Shown: positions 17,265 through 25,451 of the stretch, one piece after another | Layout of the letters: the number at the start of each line of letters is the position of its first letter | Position numbering within the stretch: the first letter of the stretch is position 1 | DNA from: Phycisphaerales bacterium | GTDB taxonomy: Bacteria; Planctomycetota; Phycisphaerae; Phycisphaerales; SM1A02 | Reading direction: 5' to 3' | NCBI GenBank assembly: GCA_022446885.1 | Contig: JAKVBU010000009.1 | Coordinates: forward strand, 1-64,000 | Length of the DNA: 64,000 nt | Program-made: the position numbers and the translations under genes | Notes under the pieces: model-generated | What the model was told of the DNA's origin: nothing | The model's database searches: none | Seen by the model: only the letters and a program-made list of their open reading frames with translations

Positions 17265-18472
17265 GGCGCCGCCCGCCAGGGAGACGGGCCGGTGGACTGC
17301 AGTGGCCCTTTGGACCAACGCCGAACCGACACATTCGAACCCGGCATGGTCCGCGATGTCGCGACCACCTGATTGCCCCACTCGATCGCTGAGGTCTTGA
17401 TCGGACGGGGGAACTCATCGTCGGGTAACAGCCGAGTCCACGACCACACTGCCCACGCCTCGTAGGCATGGCGGCCGTCATCAGGCGCGAAGGTCCAAGC
17501 GAGCGGAATGATCTCGTCCAGATCGCGAAACGTGCCCAAGCCAGCCCAAGGATCGGTGACCCGCTTTGTCCCCACGCCGAGCCGCTTCAACTCACTGGCG
17601 TCAAAGGGCACCCAACCTGCCTCGGGCAAGAAGAACTCGCCACGCACGATCAGGCCGTCGTCCCGAGACCTCGAGTCAGACCCCACCGCAATCACTGGTC
17701 GAGCCGGAATCCCGGCAGCCCGTAGGAGCGCCACGCACACGCAAGTCAAGTCGGCCCGCGAGCCGCCACCATTGAGCAGCGTCCACTCAGCGCCTCGAAC
17801 ATTGATGCCGCGAATTGTCTTGCCCGGTCCATGGAACAGATGCTGGCCATCTTGATTCAGACTGGTGCAGGCTGCCTGGATCAGTCGTTTGGCCACAGCC
17901 AAGGGCGGCCCCCAGTCGCTGGGCTTCTCGCCGACGGTAGATTCCATCGCAGCCTTGACTACGGTCGAGTCAGTCTCGATCAACGGCTCAGCCCCCAACT
18001 CTTCTTTGACTGGAGCGGGCCAGGCGGCGGGCCACGGAATCTGCCCTGCGACAGACTCATCGAACTCGCTTGAGTATCCGATCACATCCGCATCCACAGT
18101 TACGACCAACGGAAGGAGAGGCTCCGAGGTCATCGGCGCCTTGAGCATCAGGGACCCCAGTGCGTCAGGTTTGGCGAGCGCTTCTCCAAACACGTCTGCG
18201 ATCGGCTTGCTGCCCGCAAACACTCTGACCCGCAGTGTCTCTGGGTCTACCACGCTCCAAGGGCCATCCACGATAAATGGCATTTTGAATGGGCGCTTCG
18301 TACCAGACTGGGGTAACTGCCCAATCGAAACTTGGAACTGCAGCACCTGATGCCGGGCGCCACTGCGAACGAGCGGCCCCTCGGGATCGATGATCTGAGC
18401 ACTCGCGAGTTGCAGGCAGCACAGTGCACTCGTGATCCCAAACACCAAGGAGATAAGGCCAGATCTGTTCAC
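17261..18472 (-). CDS. Transglutaminase-fold protein, probably non-catalytic
   Basis: A 403-residue exported protein. The GTG at 18472 overlaps the mlaE stop (GTGA) and gives a signal peptide ending LASAQ (about 26). A beta-sandwich N-terminal half (about 30-150) precedes a transglutaminase-like core (about 190-300) with VALLRAAGIPARPVIAVG and GEFFLPEAGWVPFDASE. The usual G-x-C before the ALLRA helix reads GSRADL here, and the HxWxE His before the GW strand reads IVRGE, so the nucleophile and its His both seem missing. Two Cys further along the helix (TCVC) do not align with the catalytic one. Probably a binding or scaffold protein in the envelope. Confidence 0.7.
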   Translation of the reverse strand: MNRSGLISLVFGITSALCCLQLASAQIIDPEGPLVRSGARHQVLQFQVSIGQLPQSGTKRPFKMPFIVDGPWSVVDPETLRVRVFAGSKPIADVFGEALAKPDALGSLMLKAPMTSEPLLPLVVTVDADVIGYSSEFDESVAGQIPWPAAWPAPVKEELGAEPLIETDSTVVKAAMESTVGEKPSDWGPPLAVAKRLIQAACTSLNQDGQHLFHGPGKTIRGINVRGAEWTLLNGGGSRADLTCVCVALLRAAGIPARPVIAVGSDSRSRDDGLIVRGEFFLPEAGWVPFDASELKRLGVGTKRVTDPWAGLGTFRDLDEIIPLAWTFAPDDGRHAYEAWAVWSWTRLLPDDEFPRPIKTSAIEWGNQVVATSRTMPGSNVSVRRWSKGPLQSTGPSPWRAAP

Positions 18473-19320
18473 AGTGGGCTCTTTACTGATGCCCCCAACA
18501 CGACACGCTCGAAAGTGTTGAGGAAGTCTGCCAGGAAGAAGTTCAAAACAATGATCGCCATGAACGCCGCCACGAAGGCTCGGGTCGTCGCGCGGCCCAC
18601 ACCGGCGGCACCGCCTCGACAGGTGTACCCCTTGTAACAGGCGATCAGCCCGATTGCGAATCCAAATGCCGTGGCCTTGATCAAGCCCATGGTCGGTGCC
18701 CACCAGCCGACAAACCACTCGGTATTCGCCCAATAGGCATCGCTGGAGGCGCCCTGCAGCACCACCGTGAAGAAGTACCCCCCGGCCACACCGGTGACAT
18801 CGCTGATGATCGTCAACACCGGCGTCATGATGGTGCACGCGACAACACGTGGCACAACCAGCACTGTCACCGGATCAACCCCCAGCGCCCGCATGGCGTC
18901 AATCTGCTCGGTGACCCGCATCGATCCGAGCTCAGCGGCCAAGGCGCAGCCCACTCGTCCGGCCACCATCAGGGCCGCCAGCACCGGGCCGATCTGCCGA
19001 ACCACCGAGACGTTGATGATCATCCCGAGCCGGTCTTCCATGCCCACCGCAGCGAACTGTTCCCAGGTTTCGAGCGCCAAGATCATGCCGATGAAGGCGC
19101 CAATCAGCACGATCACCGGAATGGACCGAGTCCCCACATCCACCAGCACAGGGGCAAGGCGGTTCCATCTTCCCCATTGAGAAGCCGCCGCCACGGTCGA
19201 ATGGACCACGGCGGCGGTGAATCTCGTGAATCGTCCTGCGCCTTGCAGCCCCGCGTGGATCCACCGGCCCAGAGCCGCCAGAGGATTCAACGCCGGATGC
19301 AGGTCAGAAGCACCCGGCAC
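18469..19320 (-). CDS. mlaE: MlaE-type ABC permease (lipid transport)
   Basis: A 283-residue inner-membrane permease of the MlaE/YrbE family with five to six membrane helices. SIPVIVLIGAFIGMILALE, GRVGCALAAELGSMRVTEQI, DAMRALGVDP and the C-terminal TCRGGAAGVGRATTRAFV are family signatures. MlaE moves phospholipid between inner and outer membrane with MlaF and MlaD, which lie 16 kb away in this window. The start is a GTG at 19320 with a weak ribosome site, four bases after the OmpA stop. It overlaps the next gene by four bases. A diderm envelope is implied. Confidence 0.92.
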   Translation of the reverse strand: MPGASDLHPALNPLAALGRWIHAGLQGAGRFTRFTAAVVHSTVAAASQWGRWNRLAPVLVDVGTRSIPVIVLIGAFIGMILALETWEQFAAVGMEDRLGMIINVSVVRQIGPVLAALMVAGRVGCALAAELGSMRVTEQIDAMRALGVDPVTVLVVPRVVACTIMTPVLTIISDVTGVAGGYFFTVVLQGASSDAYWANTEWFVGWWAPTMGLIKATAFGFAIGLIACYKGYTCRGGAAGVGRATTRAFVAAFMAIIVLNFFLADFLNTFERVVLGASVKSPL

Positions 19321-19323
19321 AGA

Positions 19324-20163
19324 TCACTGCCCGACTGGATTGCCAGTCGTGTTGGTGTCAACGGTCGCTGTCGCAGCCGGTGTATCTTCGGTGGTCGTGC
19401 CATTGCGAGCGACGAGGAAGATCTCCACGCGCCGGTTGGCTTCGGTGCCGCCTTCAGCGTTTTCGGTAATCGGGTTGTTCGGGCCATCGCCAGCAATGCG
19501 GATGCGATCAGCGTTCATGCCCGAGTCAACCATTGCGTTGCGTACGGAGTTCGCTCGGTAGGCCGACAGCATCAGGTTGGTGCCGTACTTGGGCTTGGAG
19601 CGGGCCAGCGGGACGTCATCTGTATGGCCAATCACCAGCACCTGGTAGTTGCCAAGATCAGCATCATTGAGGAGTGTCGAGAGCTCGCCGATCACCTCGC
19701 CGGCATTCGTCTTCAACTCATGCGAGCCGGATCCAAACGTCAGGTCGGACGACAGCCGGATCATGCCGGTTTCTTCGTCGAAAGTGAGCATTTCCGGATA
19801 CTTGGCGGCCAGCGCTGTCATGCCCCGCTCAATGTCGGCGGGCAAAGCCGTGGGCTGCATGGTGGCCAGGCGGGTGGCCAGCGCCTCGTTGCTCTGGTTC
19901 AGGCTCTCGATTCGACCACCCAGTGCGGAGTACTCACCCTGCAATCGGCGAATCTCACTGGCAGCCTGCGACAACTGTGCGTCGCGGCTCTTGATCTGGG
20001 CCATGAGCGTCGATCGCTCTTCATTGACCGTGGTCAGTTGCTCAACCATTGATCGGTTGGCCTGCAGGAGTGAGTCGTACTTCTCCTGTGGGACGCAACC
20101 GGTCAGGGCCAGAGTCGAGACCGCAAGGGCCCCTGCACACACTGCTGAAAATGTCCGGGTCAT
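19324..20163 (-). CDS. OmpA-family peptidoglycan-binding lipoprotein
   Basis: A 279-residue protein from the ATG at 20163; GGAGGA sits ten bases upstream, while the ATG at 20172 would leave only one base. The lipobox is LALTGC (Cys about 22). A coiled coil follows (about 30-100, with AQIKSRDAQLSQAASEIRRL). The OmpA-like domain (about 130-255) has VLVIGHTDDVPL and the C-terminal NRRVEIFLVA block that contacts diaminopimelate. It anchors outer membrane or periplasmic complexes to the wall. First gene of the mlaE operon. Confidence 0.88.
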   Translation of the reverse strand: MTRTFSAVCAGALAVSTLALTGCVPQEKYDSLLQANRSMVEQLTTVNEERSTLMAQIKSRDAQLSQAASEIRRLQGEYSALGGRIESLNQSNEALATRLATMQPTALPADIERGMTALAAKYPEMLTFDEETGMIRLSSDLTFGSGSHELKTNAGEVIGELSTLLNDADLGNYQVLVIGHTDDVPLARSKPKYGTNLMLSAYRANSVRNAMVDSGMNADRIRIAGDGPNNPITENAEGGTEANRRVEIFLVARNGTTTEDTPAATATVDTNTTGNPVGQ

Positions 20164-20294
20164 AAGTGCCATTCCTCCTCTGGCTCTTCCTCTGGCTCCG
20201 TCGCCGCGACTGGGGTCGTCACCAAGACGATCACCCGCAGCCATCGACAGCCCGCAACGTGCCGGGCGCGAGGATAGTGTAGGAATGTTCCGTC

Positions 20295-21548
20295 ATGGGT
20301 GTTTTCACCGATCAGTACACGGCTTGGGACCAAGCCCCGACAGGCCGCACACTCCTCATCGCTGCCGCCGCGGTGGATGCAATGGGGACAACTGCCGTCC
20401 CCGGCGCCGTTCTTGTGGACAACTCCCGGATTGAAGCGTCAGGAACGCCTCAGTCAATTGGGCCAGTTGAGGGGGCACACATCATCACGCTGCCGGACGA
20501 CTGTTTGCTGCCAGGGCTGGTAAATGCCCACACTCACCTGGACCTCAGCGGCCGAGGCCCAATGCCGCCCGAACCAGACTTTCGCCACTGGTTGGCCAAG
20601 GTTCGGGCGATGAGGGCCCAGGCGACGGACACGACCATCACCGCCGCAGTGCGCCGAGGCATCGACTTGGCGCGGGCGGGGGGAACGGTTGCCGTCGGTG
20701 ACATCGTCGCGCATCCATCCGCTCCCACAATTGCCGCGCTGGGACAGAGCAACCTGCGCGGTGTGGCATTCATTGAGCAATTCGGCCTGGGCGCCCGGCA
20801 GCAATGCGCGATCGACACATTCAATGCCCTCCAGCACCAACGTGCACCCTCAAACCGAATGCAACTGGGCTGCTCGCCTCATGCACCCTACTCTTGCACG
20901 AAGCGCGTGTTTGAAGCGGCGGCTCGCACGGGCCTGCCTGTTGCCACCCATCTGGCCGAGTCGCAGGGCGAACTCGAGTGCCTTGAGCACGGCACCGGAC
21001 CGACACGTGCGCTGCTTCTGGAAGACGTCGGCCTTCCGGAGTCAGCCCTGCCTCTGCTGCATGCACACCCGGTGCCCGCGCTCATCGAGCACTTGCGAGG
21101 CGCCCTGTGTGTGCATCTGAACTGCATCGACTCGAGCCATGCAGCGCTTCTGCGCGATGCAGGCGCCATCGCCTGCTTGTGCCCGCGGGCAACCGCCTAC
21201 TTTGCTCGTGAAGTTCCGGGCCCACTGGACATCTTGCGCAGCGCCGGCGTGCCCATTGTGCTTGGCACTGACTCACTCTTGTGCCTCGACACGCCCGATC
21301 GCATCTGCATGCTCGACGAACTGCGCCAGTTGCAACCTCATGCTGATGCATTCGATCTGCTCGCCATGGTGACGACACAGGCCGCTGCTGCATTGCGCAT
21401 GGACCCCGCGCTTGTCGATCTGCGTCCGGGGCCCACGGCCGGGATCATCTCGGTGCCATTGCGGCAGGCTCCAGCAACTGCCCGAGCGGCCCTCGACGAC
21501 GTCCTCACATCAGCAGCCGGCCCACGGTGGGCGATCGACGCGCCATGA
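20295..21548 (+). CDS. Metal-dependent amidohydrolase (possible aminofutalosine deaminase)
   Basis: A 417-residue TRZ/ATZ-type amidohydrolase. LPGLVNAHTHLDLS gives the HxH metal site, then SPHAPYSC, ATHLAESQGE (metal His) and VLGTDSLLC (metal Asp). This subfamily deaminates purine-like substrates; NAHTHL-[DE]-LS is common in the 6-aminodeoxyfutalosine deaminases of the futalosine menaquinone route. That assignment is inference and the other futalosine genes are not in the window. Its stop overlaps the start of the glycosylase gene (ATGA), so the two are coupled. Confidence 0.7.
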   Translation: MGVFTDQYTAWDQAPTGRTLLIAAAAVDAMGTTAVPGAVLVDNSRIEASGTPQSIGPVEGAHIITLPDDCLLPGLVNAHTHLDLSGRGPMPPEPDFRHWLAKVRAMRAQATDTTITAAVRRGIDLARAGGTVAVGDIVAHPSAPTIAALGQSNLRGVAFIEQFGLGARQQCAIDTFNALQHQRAPSNRMQLGCSPHAPYSCTKRVFEAAARTGLPVATHLAESQGELECLEHGTGPTRALLLEDVGLPESALPLLHAHPVPALIEHLRGALCVHLNCIDSSHAALLRDAGAIACLCPRATAYFAREVPGPLDILRSAGVPIVLGTDSLLCLDTPDRICMLDELRQLQPHADAFDLLAMVTTQAAAALRMDPALVDLRPGPTAGIISVPLRQAPATARAALDDVLTSAAGPRWAIDAP

Positions 21549-22141
21549 GGCGTCTAGCCTTCTCGCGTGGGGCTCGCTCTCTGGCCCGATCACTGCTGGG
21601 GGACACGCTCGTCGTGCAATTGGGAGCAACCCGCTGCAGCGGACGGATCATCGAGACCGAGGCCTATCTGGGGCCACATGATGCGGCCAGTCACAGCAAA
21701 CGAGGCTCGGCCTCAGCAGCGGCAACCATGTTTGCGGGCGGGGGGCATCTGTATGTCTACCGTATCTACGGTGTGCATCATTGCTTGAATGTGGTGGCGG
21801 GCGATCATGGATCCGGCGCGGCCGTTCTCATTCGTGCCATTGAACCCATCGACGGTCTGGGGCTCATGCGCCGGCGGCGTCGCTGCCCTGAGGGAGACCT
21901 CTGCCGAGGGCCGGGCCGACTCTGCGCTGCACTTGGCGTGCACAAGGCACATGACGGGATCGATCTGCGCACCAGCTCATCCATCTGGATCGAGCCGGGC
22001 AAGTCGCCCAAGCATGTCGTCACCAGCCAGCGCATCGGGCTCGGCCGCAGCGTTGCGGGCCAGTGGCGAACGGCGACGCTTCGATTTTGCGATGCCTCTG
22101 CCAAGGGACTCTCTCGTCCAGCATCCCAACAAGGCACTTGA
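21545..22141 (+). CDS. 3-methyladenine DNA glycosylase (AAG/MPG family)
   Basis: A 198-residue protein of the mammalian-type alkyladenine glycosylase family (AlkA is unrelated). ARSLLGDTLVV, GRIIETEAYLGPHDAASHS with the catalytic Glu, MFAGGGHLYVYRIYGVHHC, and CRGPGRLCAALGV are the usual blocks. It removes alkylated purines in base excision repair. The ATG at 21545 overlaps the amidohydrolase stop; an earlier in-frame start at 21527 is less likely. Length is normal for bacterial members. Confidence 0.93.
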   Translation: MRRLAFSRGARSLARSLLGDTLVVQLGATRCSGRIIETEAYLGPHDAASHSKRGSASAAATMFAGGGHLYVYRIYGVHHCLNVVAGDHGSGAAVLIRAIEPIDGLGLMRRRRRCPEGDLCRGPGRLCAALGVHKAHDGIDLRTSSSIWIEPGKSPKHVVTSQRIGLGRSVAGQWRTATLRFCDASAKGLSRPASQQGT

Positions 22142-22224
22142 ATCGCCGATTTTGGTGCTTCCACAGGGTCTTCATGTTGCCAGCGCGGGAAGACCGATAT
22201 CATGCAGGTGGAGCACGTCGATCC

Positions 22225-22641
22225 GTGAACGAGCAAGAACAGGTCGAACAACGAAGAACCTTCCTCCGCAAGGCCGGCCCGTGGCCTATGGAGGCATATG
22301 ACTTCGTGCAGCGAGGCCTTGCTGAAACCGCCCACAAGATTCACGAACACGCAGACTCCTTTGGCGAGCAGGATCGCCACGTCACCGGACAGGAGCTCTG
22401 CCTTGGGCTGCGTGACTTCGCGATCGACCAATATGGCCTGCTCGCTCCGATGGTGCTTGAGTTGTGGCACATCCGCCGCACCGAGGATTTCGGCAAGATG
22501 GTCTTCGCCATGATCGATCTGGGGCTGATGCAACGTCGGCCCGAAGATTCGATGGACGATTTCCGGGCCGTCTATGACTTCCGCGAGGCCTTTGATCAGC
22601 AGAGCCTGCGTGAGCGCATCGGCGAACCCCAGCCGGGCTGA
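22225..22641 (+). CDS. Minf_1886-family protein
   Basis: A 138-residue cytoplasmic protein starting at a GTG; GGAG lies upstream. AYDFVQRGL, RHVTGQELCLGLRDFAIDQ, TEDFGKMVFAMIDLGLM and DFRAVYDFREAF match the Minf_1886 family, a conserved protein of Planctomycetes, Verrucomicrobia and relatives. No catalytic residues are known and the function is not established. It follows the glycosylase gene by 83 bases and precedes the AI-2E transporter by nine bases. Confidence 0.8.
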   Translation: MNEQEQVEQRRTFLRKAGPWPMEAYDFVQRGLAETAHKIHEHADSFGEQDRHVTGQELCLGLRDFAIDQYGLLAPMVLELWHIRRTEDFGKMVFAMIDLGLMQRRPEDSMDDFRAVYDFREAFDQQSLRERIGEPQPG

Positions 22642-22650
22642 TCCCTCTTC

Positions 22651-23964
22651 ATGAGTAGCGAACCAGACCCCGCAGGTGGCAGTGACGGCCAGGAAGGCCC
22701 AAGCGACCAACGCCCACTGGCCGATCGACACCTCTGGGAGATTCGACCACTACGCGACATCATGATCGTGCTGATCGTGGCGATCGTCTTGTGGTTGGGA
22801 TATGCCTTCCGCGATGTAACCGTGCCGCTTCTCGTGGCACTGCTGTTGGCCTACCTGTTCGAGCCGGTCATCGCCTGGATGACCAGAGCCAGGTGGATTC
22901 CATTTGGGCGAACTGGCGCCGTTTCGGTGCTGCTCACCACAATCGTGATCGGCATGCTGGCCGGCCTCGCCCTCGTCGTGCCGCAGGTCATCGAACAGAC
23001 GGTGAGCGTGGTGGAGTCGGTCGAAGACGGCACAGCTCGTCGCAAACTGACTGCGCTGACCGAGTCGTGGGTGCCCCAGCACTTGCAGCCGGACATTCTG
23101 GATCTGGTAGACGAGTTGCCATCAGGTGAAGACGAACAGCGTGATGCACGTGGTGGCGATCAAGCTGCTGCGGGATCTACCTCGACACCCTCAGACCCTT
23201 CGACCGAGCCATTCAGAGAGGGCCAGGAACACCGGTCACTCTCCGATCGACTTGCTGCCCAATCTGGCGATCTCGACCTGTGGGGGTTGGCTGGCCGAAC
23301 CAGCCGAATCGCAATGTCGGTGGTACACAACTCCATCACGGTGGGACTGCTGGTCTTCCTGATCCCGTTCTACTTCTTCTTCTTCAGTCTCTGGTACCCC
23401 CGAGTGGCCAGGTTTGTGGACTCGATGATTCCGGATCGAAGCCGCCCAACGGTCGAGCCGCTCCTGCACAAATTCGACCGAGCAGTGGCGGGGTTCGTAC
23501 GCGGGCGGCTGTTCATCGCATTCATCATGGGCCTGCTCTTTGCACTGGGGTGGGGGCTCATCGGTGTGCCCTACGCCATCTTGCTGTCAGTCGTTACGGC
23601 CGTGCTGTGCCTCGTGCCGTTCGTGAGCATCATCACCCTACCCATTGCCATCGGTCTGCTCGCCGCCGCGGAACTCGACCTGCCCGAAGCGCAGCGCATG
23701 TCCTGGCTGGGCATCCTGATCTGGCCGAGCCTCGTCTTCACGGTCATTCAACTGCTGGACGGGTGGGTGCTGCAGCCGATCATTTACGGCAAGACAACCG
23801 ATCTCGACCCCGTCACCATCTTCGTGGCAATTCTCGCCGGCGGCAGTGTGCTGGGCATTTACGGCATGCTCATCGCCATTCCTGTGGCGGCATGCGTGAA
23901 GATCCTGCTTGTCGATCTGGTCATTCCCAAATTGCGTGAATTGGCTGCCCGGCCAGCGGGCTGA
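22651..23964 (+). CDS. AI-2E/PerM-family membrane transporter
   Basis: A 437-residue integral membrane protein. After a 34-residue polar leader it has paired N-terminal helices (about 37-80), DVTVPLLVALLLAYLFEPV as the family opener, a cytoplasmic/periplasmic insert, then five to six helices (about 225-425), with the PerM block LLDGWVLQPIIYGK. An insert of about 60 residues rich in Ser, Glu and Asp (about 155-215) is longer than usual. Members export small molecules or ions; the AI-2 label does not show substrate. It converges with ffh, 11 bases between stops. Confidence 0.88.
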   Translation: MSSEPDPAGGSDGQEGPSDQRPLADRHLWEIRPLRDIMIVLIVAIVLWLGYAFRDVTVPLLVALLLAYLFEPVIAWMTRARWIPFGRTGAVSVLLTTIVIGMLAGLALVVPQVIEQTVSVVESVEDGTARRKLTALTESWVPQHLQPDILDLVDELPSGEDEQRDARGGDQAAAGSTSTPSDPSTEPFREGQEHRSLSDRLAAQSGDLDLWGLAGRTSRIAMSVVHNSITVGLLVFLIPFYFFFFSLWYPRVARFVDSMIPDRSRPTVEPLLHKFDRAVAGFVRGRLFIAFIMGLLFALGWGLIGVPYAILLSVVTAVLCLVPFVSIITLPIAIGLLAAAELDLPEAQRMSWLGILIWPSLVFTVIQLLDGWVLQPIIYGKTTDLDPVTIFVAILAGGSVLGIYGMLIAIPVAACVKILLVDLVIPKLRELAARPAG

Positions 23965-23975
23965 CCGAGGTCGGT

Positions 23976-25442
23976 TCAACGCCGCTTGCGCTTCTTGAAC
24001 TTCGACTTCACGCCGCTGGTCTTCGTCGAACCACGAGAGGGGAGGCCCATGCCCGGCATGCCTCCGCCGGCCATCTGACGCGCCATCTGCATGCGGCCCT
24101 TCATGCCGCCGCCTGCCATCTGTTGGCTCATCTTCTTCACCATGTCGAACTGCTTGAGAAGGCGATTGACGTCCTGCTGGCCGGATCCCGAGCCCCGGGC
24201 GACGCGACGCACGCGAGACTTGTTCATCACCGACACGTCGGCCCGCTCGGCCTTGGTCATCGACTTGGCGACGTTCTCGACCGAGTCGAGCGCCCCTTCG
24301 TCTACATCCATGCCCTTGAGCATCGAGCCCACGCCCGGCAGCATGCCCAGCAGCGACTTCATCGACCCCATACGCCGCAATGAGCGGATCTGCTTGAGGA
24401 AGTCGTCCATGGTGAAGCGACCTTCGGCCATCTTCTTGGCCAAGGCCTCGGCCTCTTCTTCGTCAACCTCTTCCTGGGCCTTCTCGACGAGTGAAACCAC
24501 ATCACCCATGCCGAGGATGCGGCCGGCCATGCGGTCAGGATGGAAGGCCTCGAGGTCGTCATACTTTTCGCCTGTGCCGATGAAGCGAATCGGCGCCCCG
24601 GTGACAGACTTGACCGACAGCGCAGCACCGCCACGGGTGTCACTGTCGAGTTTGGTCAGGATGACGCCGTCTACCTCAAGTTGCTTGTGGAATGTCGCTG
24701 CTGCATTGACCGCATCCTGCCCGGCCATGGCATCAACCACCAGCAGAATGGAGTGCGGGTTCACGGCCCGCTGCACACCTCGCAACTCACCCATGAGTGC
24801 TTCGTCGATGTGCAGGCGTCCGGCTGTGTCAATCAGCAGTACGTCCCATCGCTCGCTGCGAGCCCGCTTCATGGCGTTCATGCACACGGTGACCGCCTCA
24901 CCAACGGCCTCACCGTAGGCGGCACACCGCTCCGGCTCGCCGTGGAAGCCAACCTTCGCATCGCCACGGGCGTGTTCAGCCACGCCCTCAGTGGTCAGTC
25001 GCAATTGCTCTACGGCAGCGGGTCGCTGCAGGTCGGCTGCCGCAACGAGCACACTCTTGCCGTTGCGCTTCATCCATGCGGCCAGCTTGCCGCAGGTTGT
25101 GGTCTTTCCGGTTCCCTGCAGACCGCACACCATCACGACGGTCGGCCCGGGGTCTACGAACGGAATATGGCTCTCCACCGGCCCCATGAGCTCGACCAGC
25201 TTGGTGTGGACGACATGCACCATCTGCTCGCCCGGACGCAGTGACTGCAGCACCTTCTCCCCGAGGGCTTCCTCGGTCACAGAGGCGCAGAATTCTTCAA
25301 CGACCGGCAGGCTGACGTCGGCTTCTATCAGCCCACGTCGCACGTCAGCCATGGCGTCACGAACATTGCGTTCGGTGATCCGGCCCTGGCCCGAAAGCGA
25401 CTTGACCGCCGCGCCCAGTCGTTGTGAAAGCCCTTCCAGCAT
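23976..25442 (-). CDS. ffh: Signal recognition particle protein Ffh (SRP54)
   Basis: About 488 residues: N domain (about 1-85), GTPase G domain (about 95-295) with Walker A GLQGTGKTTTCGKLA, LIDTAGRLHIDE, VILTKLDSDTRGGAALS, and a Met-rich M domain (about 325-470) that binds signal sequences and SRP RNA. The C-terminus is basic (KSKFKKRKRR). The ATG at 25442 is preferred; a GTG two codons earlier is possible. It is nine to ten bases downstream of polX. No SRP RNA gene is visible nearby. Confidence 0.96.
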   Translation of the reverse strand: MLEGLSQRLGAAVKSLSGQGRITERNVRDAMADVRRGLIEADVSLPVVEEFCASVTEEALGEKVLQSLRPGEQMVHVVHTKLVELMGPVESHIPFVDPGPTVVMVCGLQGTGKTTTCGKLAAWMKRNGKSVLVAAADLQRPAAVEQLRLTTEGVAEHARGDAKVGFHGEPERCAAYGEAVGEAVTVCMNAMKRARSERWDVLLIDTAGRLHIDEALMGELRGVQRAVNPHSILLVVDAMAGQDAVNAAATFHKQLEVDGVILTKLDSDTRGGAALSVKSVTGAPIRFIGTGEKYDDLEAFHPDRMAGRILGMGDVVSLVEKAQEEVDEEEAEALAKKMAEGRFTMDDFLKQIRSLRRMGSMKSLLGMLPGVGSMLKGMDVDEGALDSVENVAKSMTKAERADVSVMNKSRVRRVARGSGSGQQDVNRLLKQFDMVKKMSQQMAGGGMKGRMQMARQMAGGGMPGMGLPSRGSTKTSGVKSKFKKRKRR

Positions 25443-25451
25443 CGCCACAGT

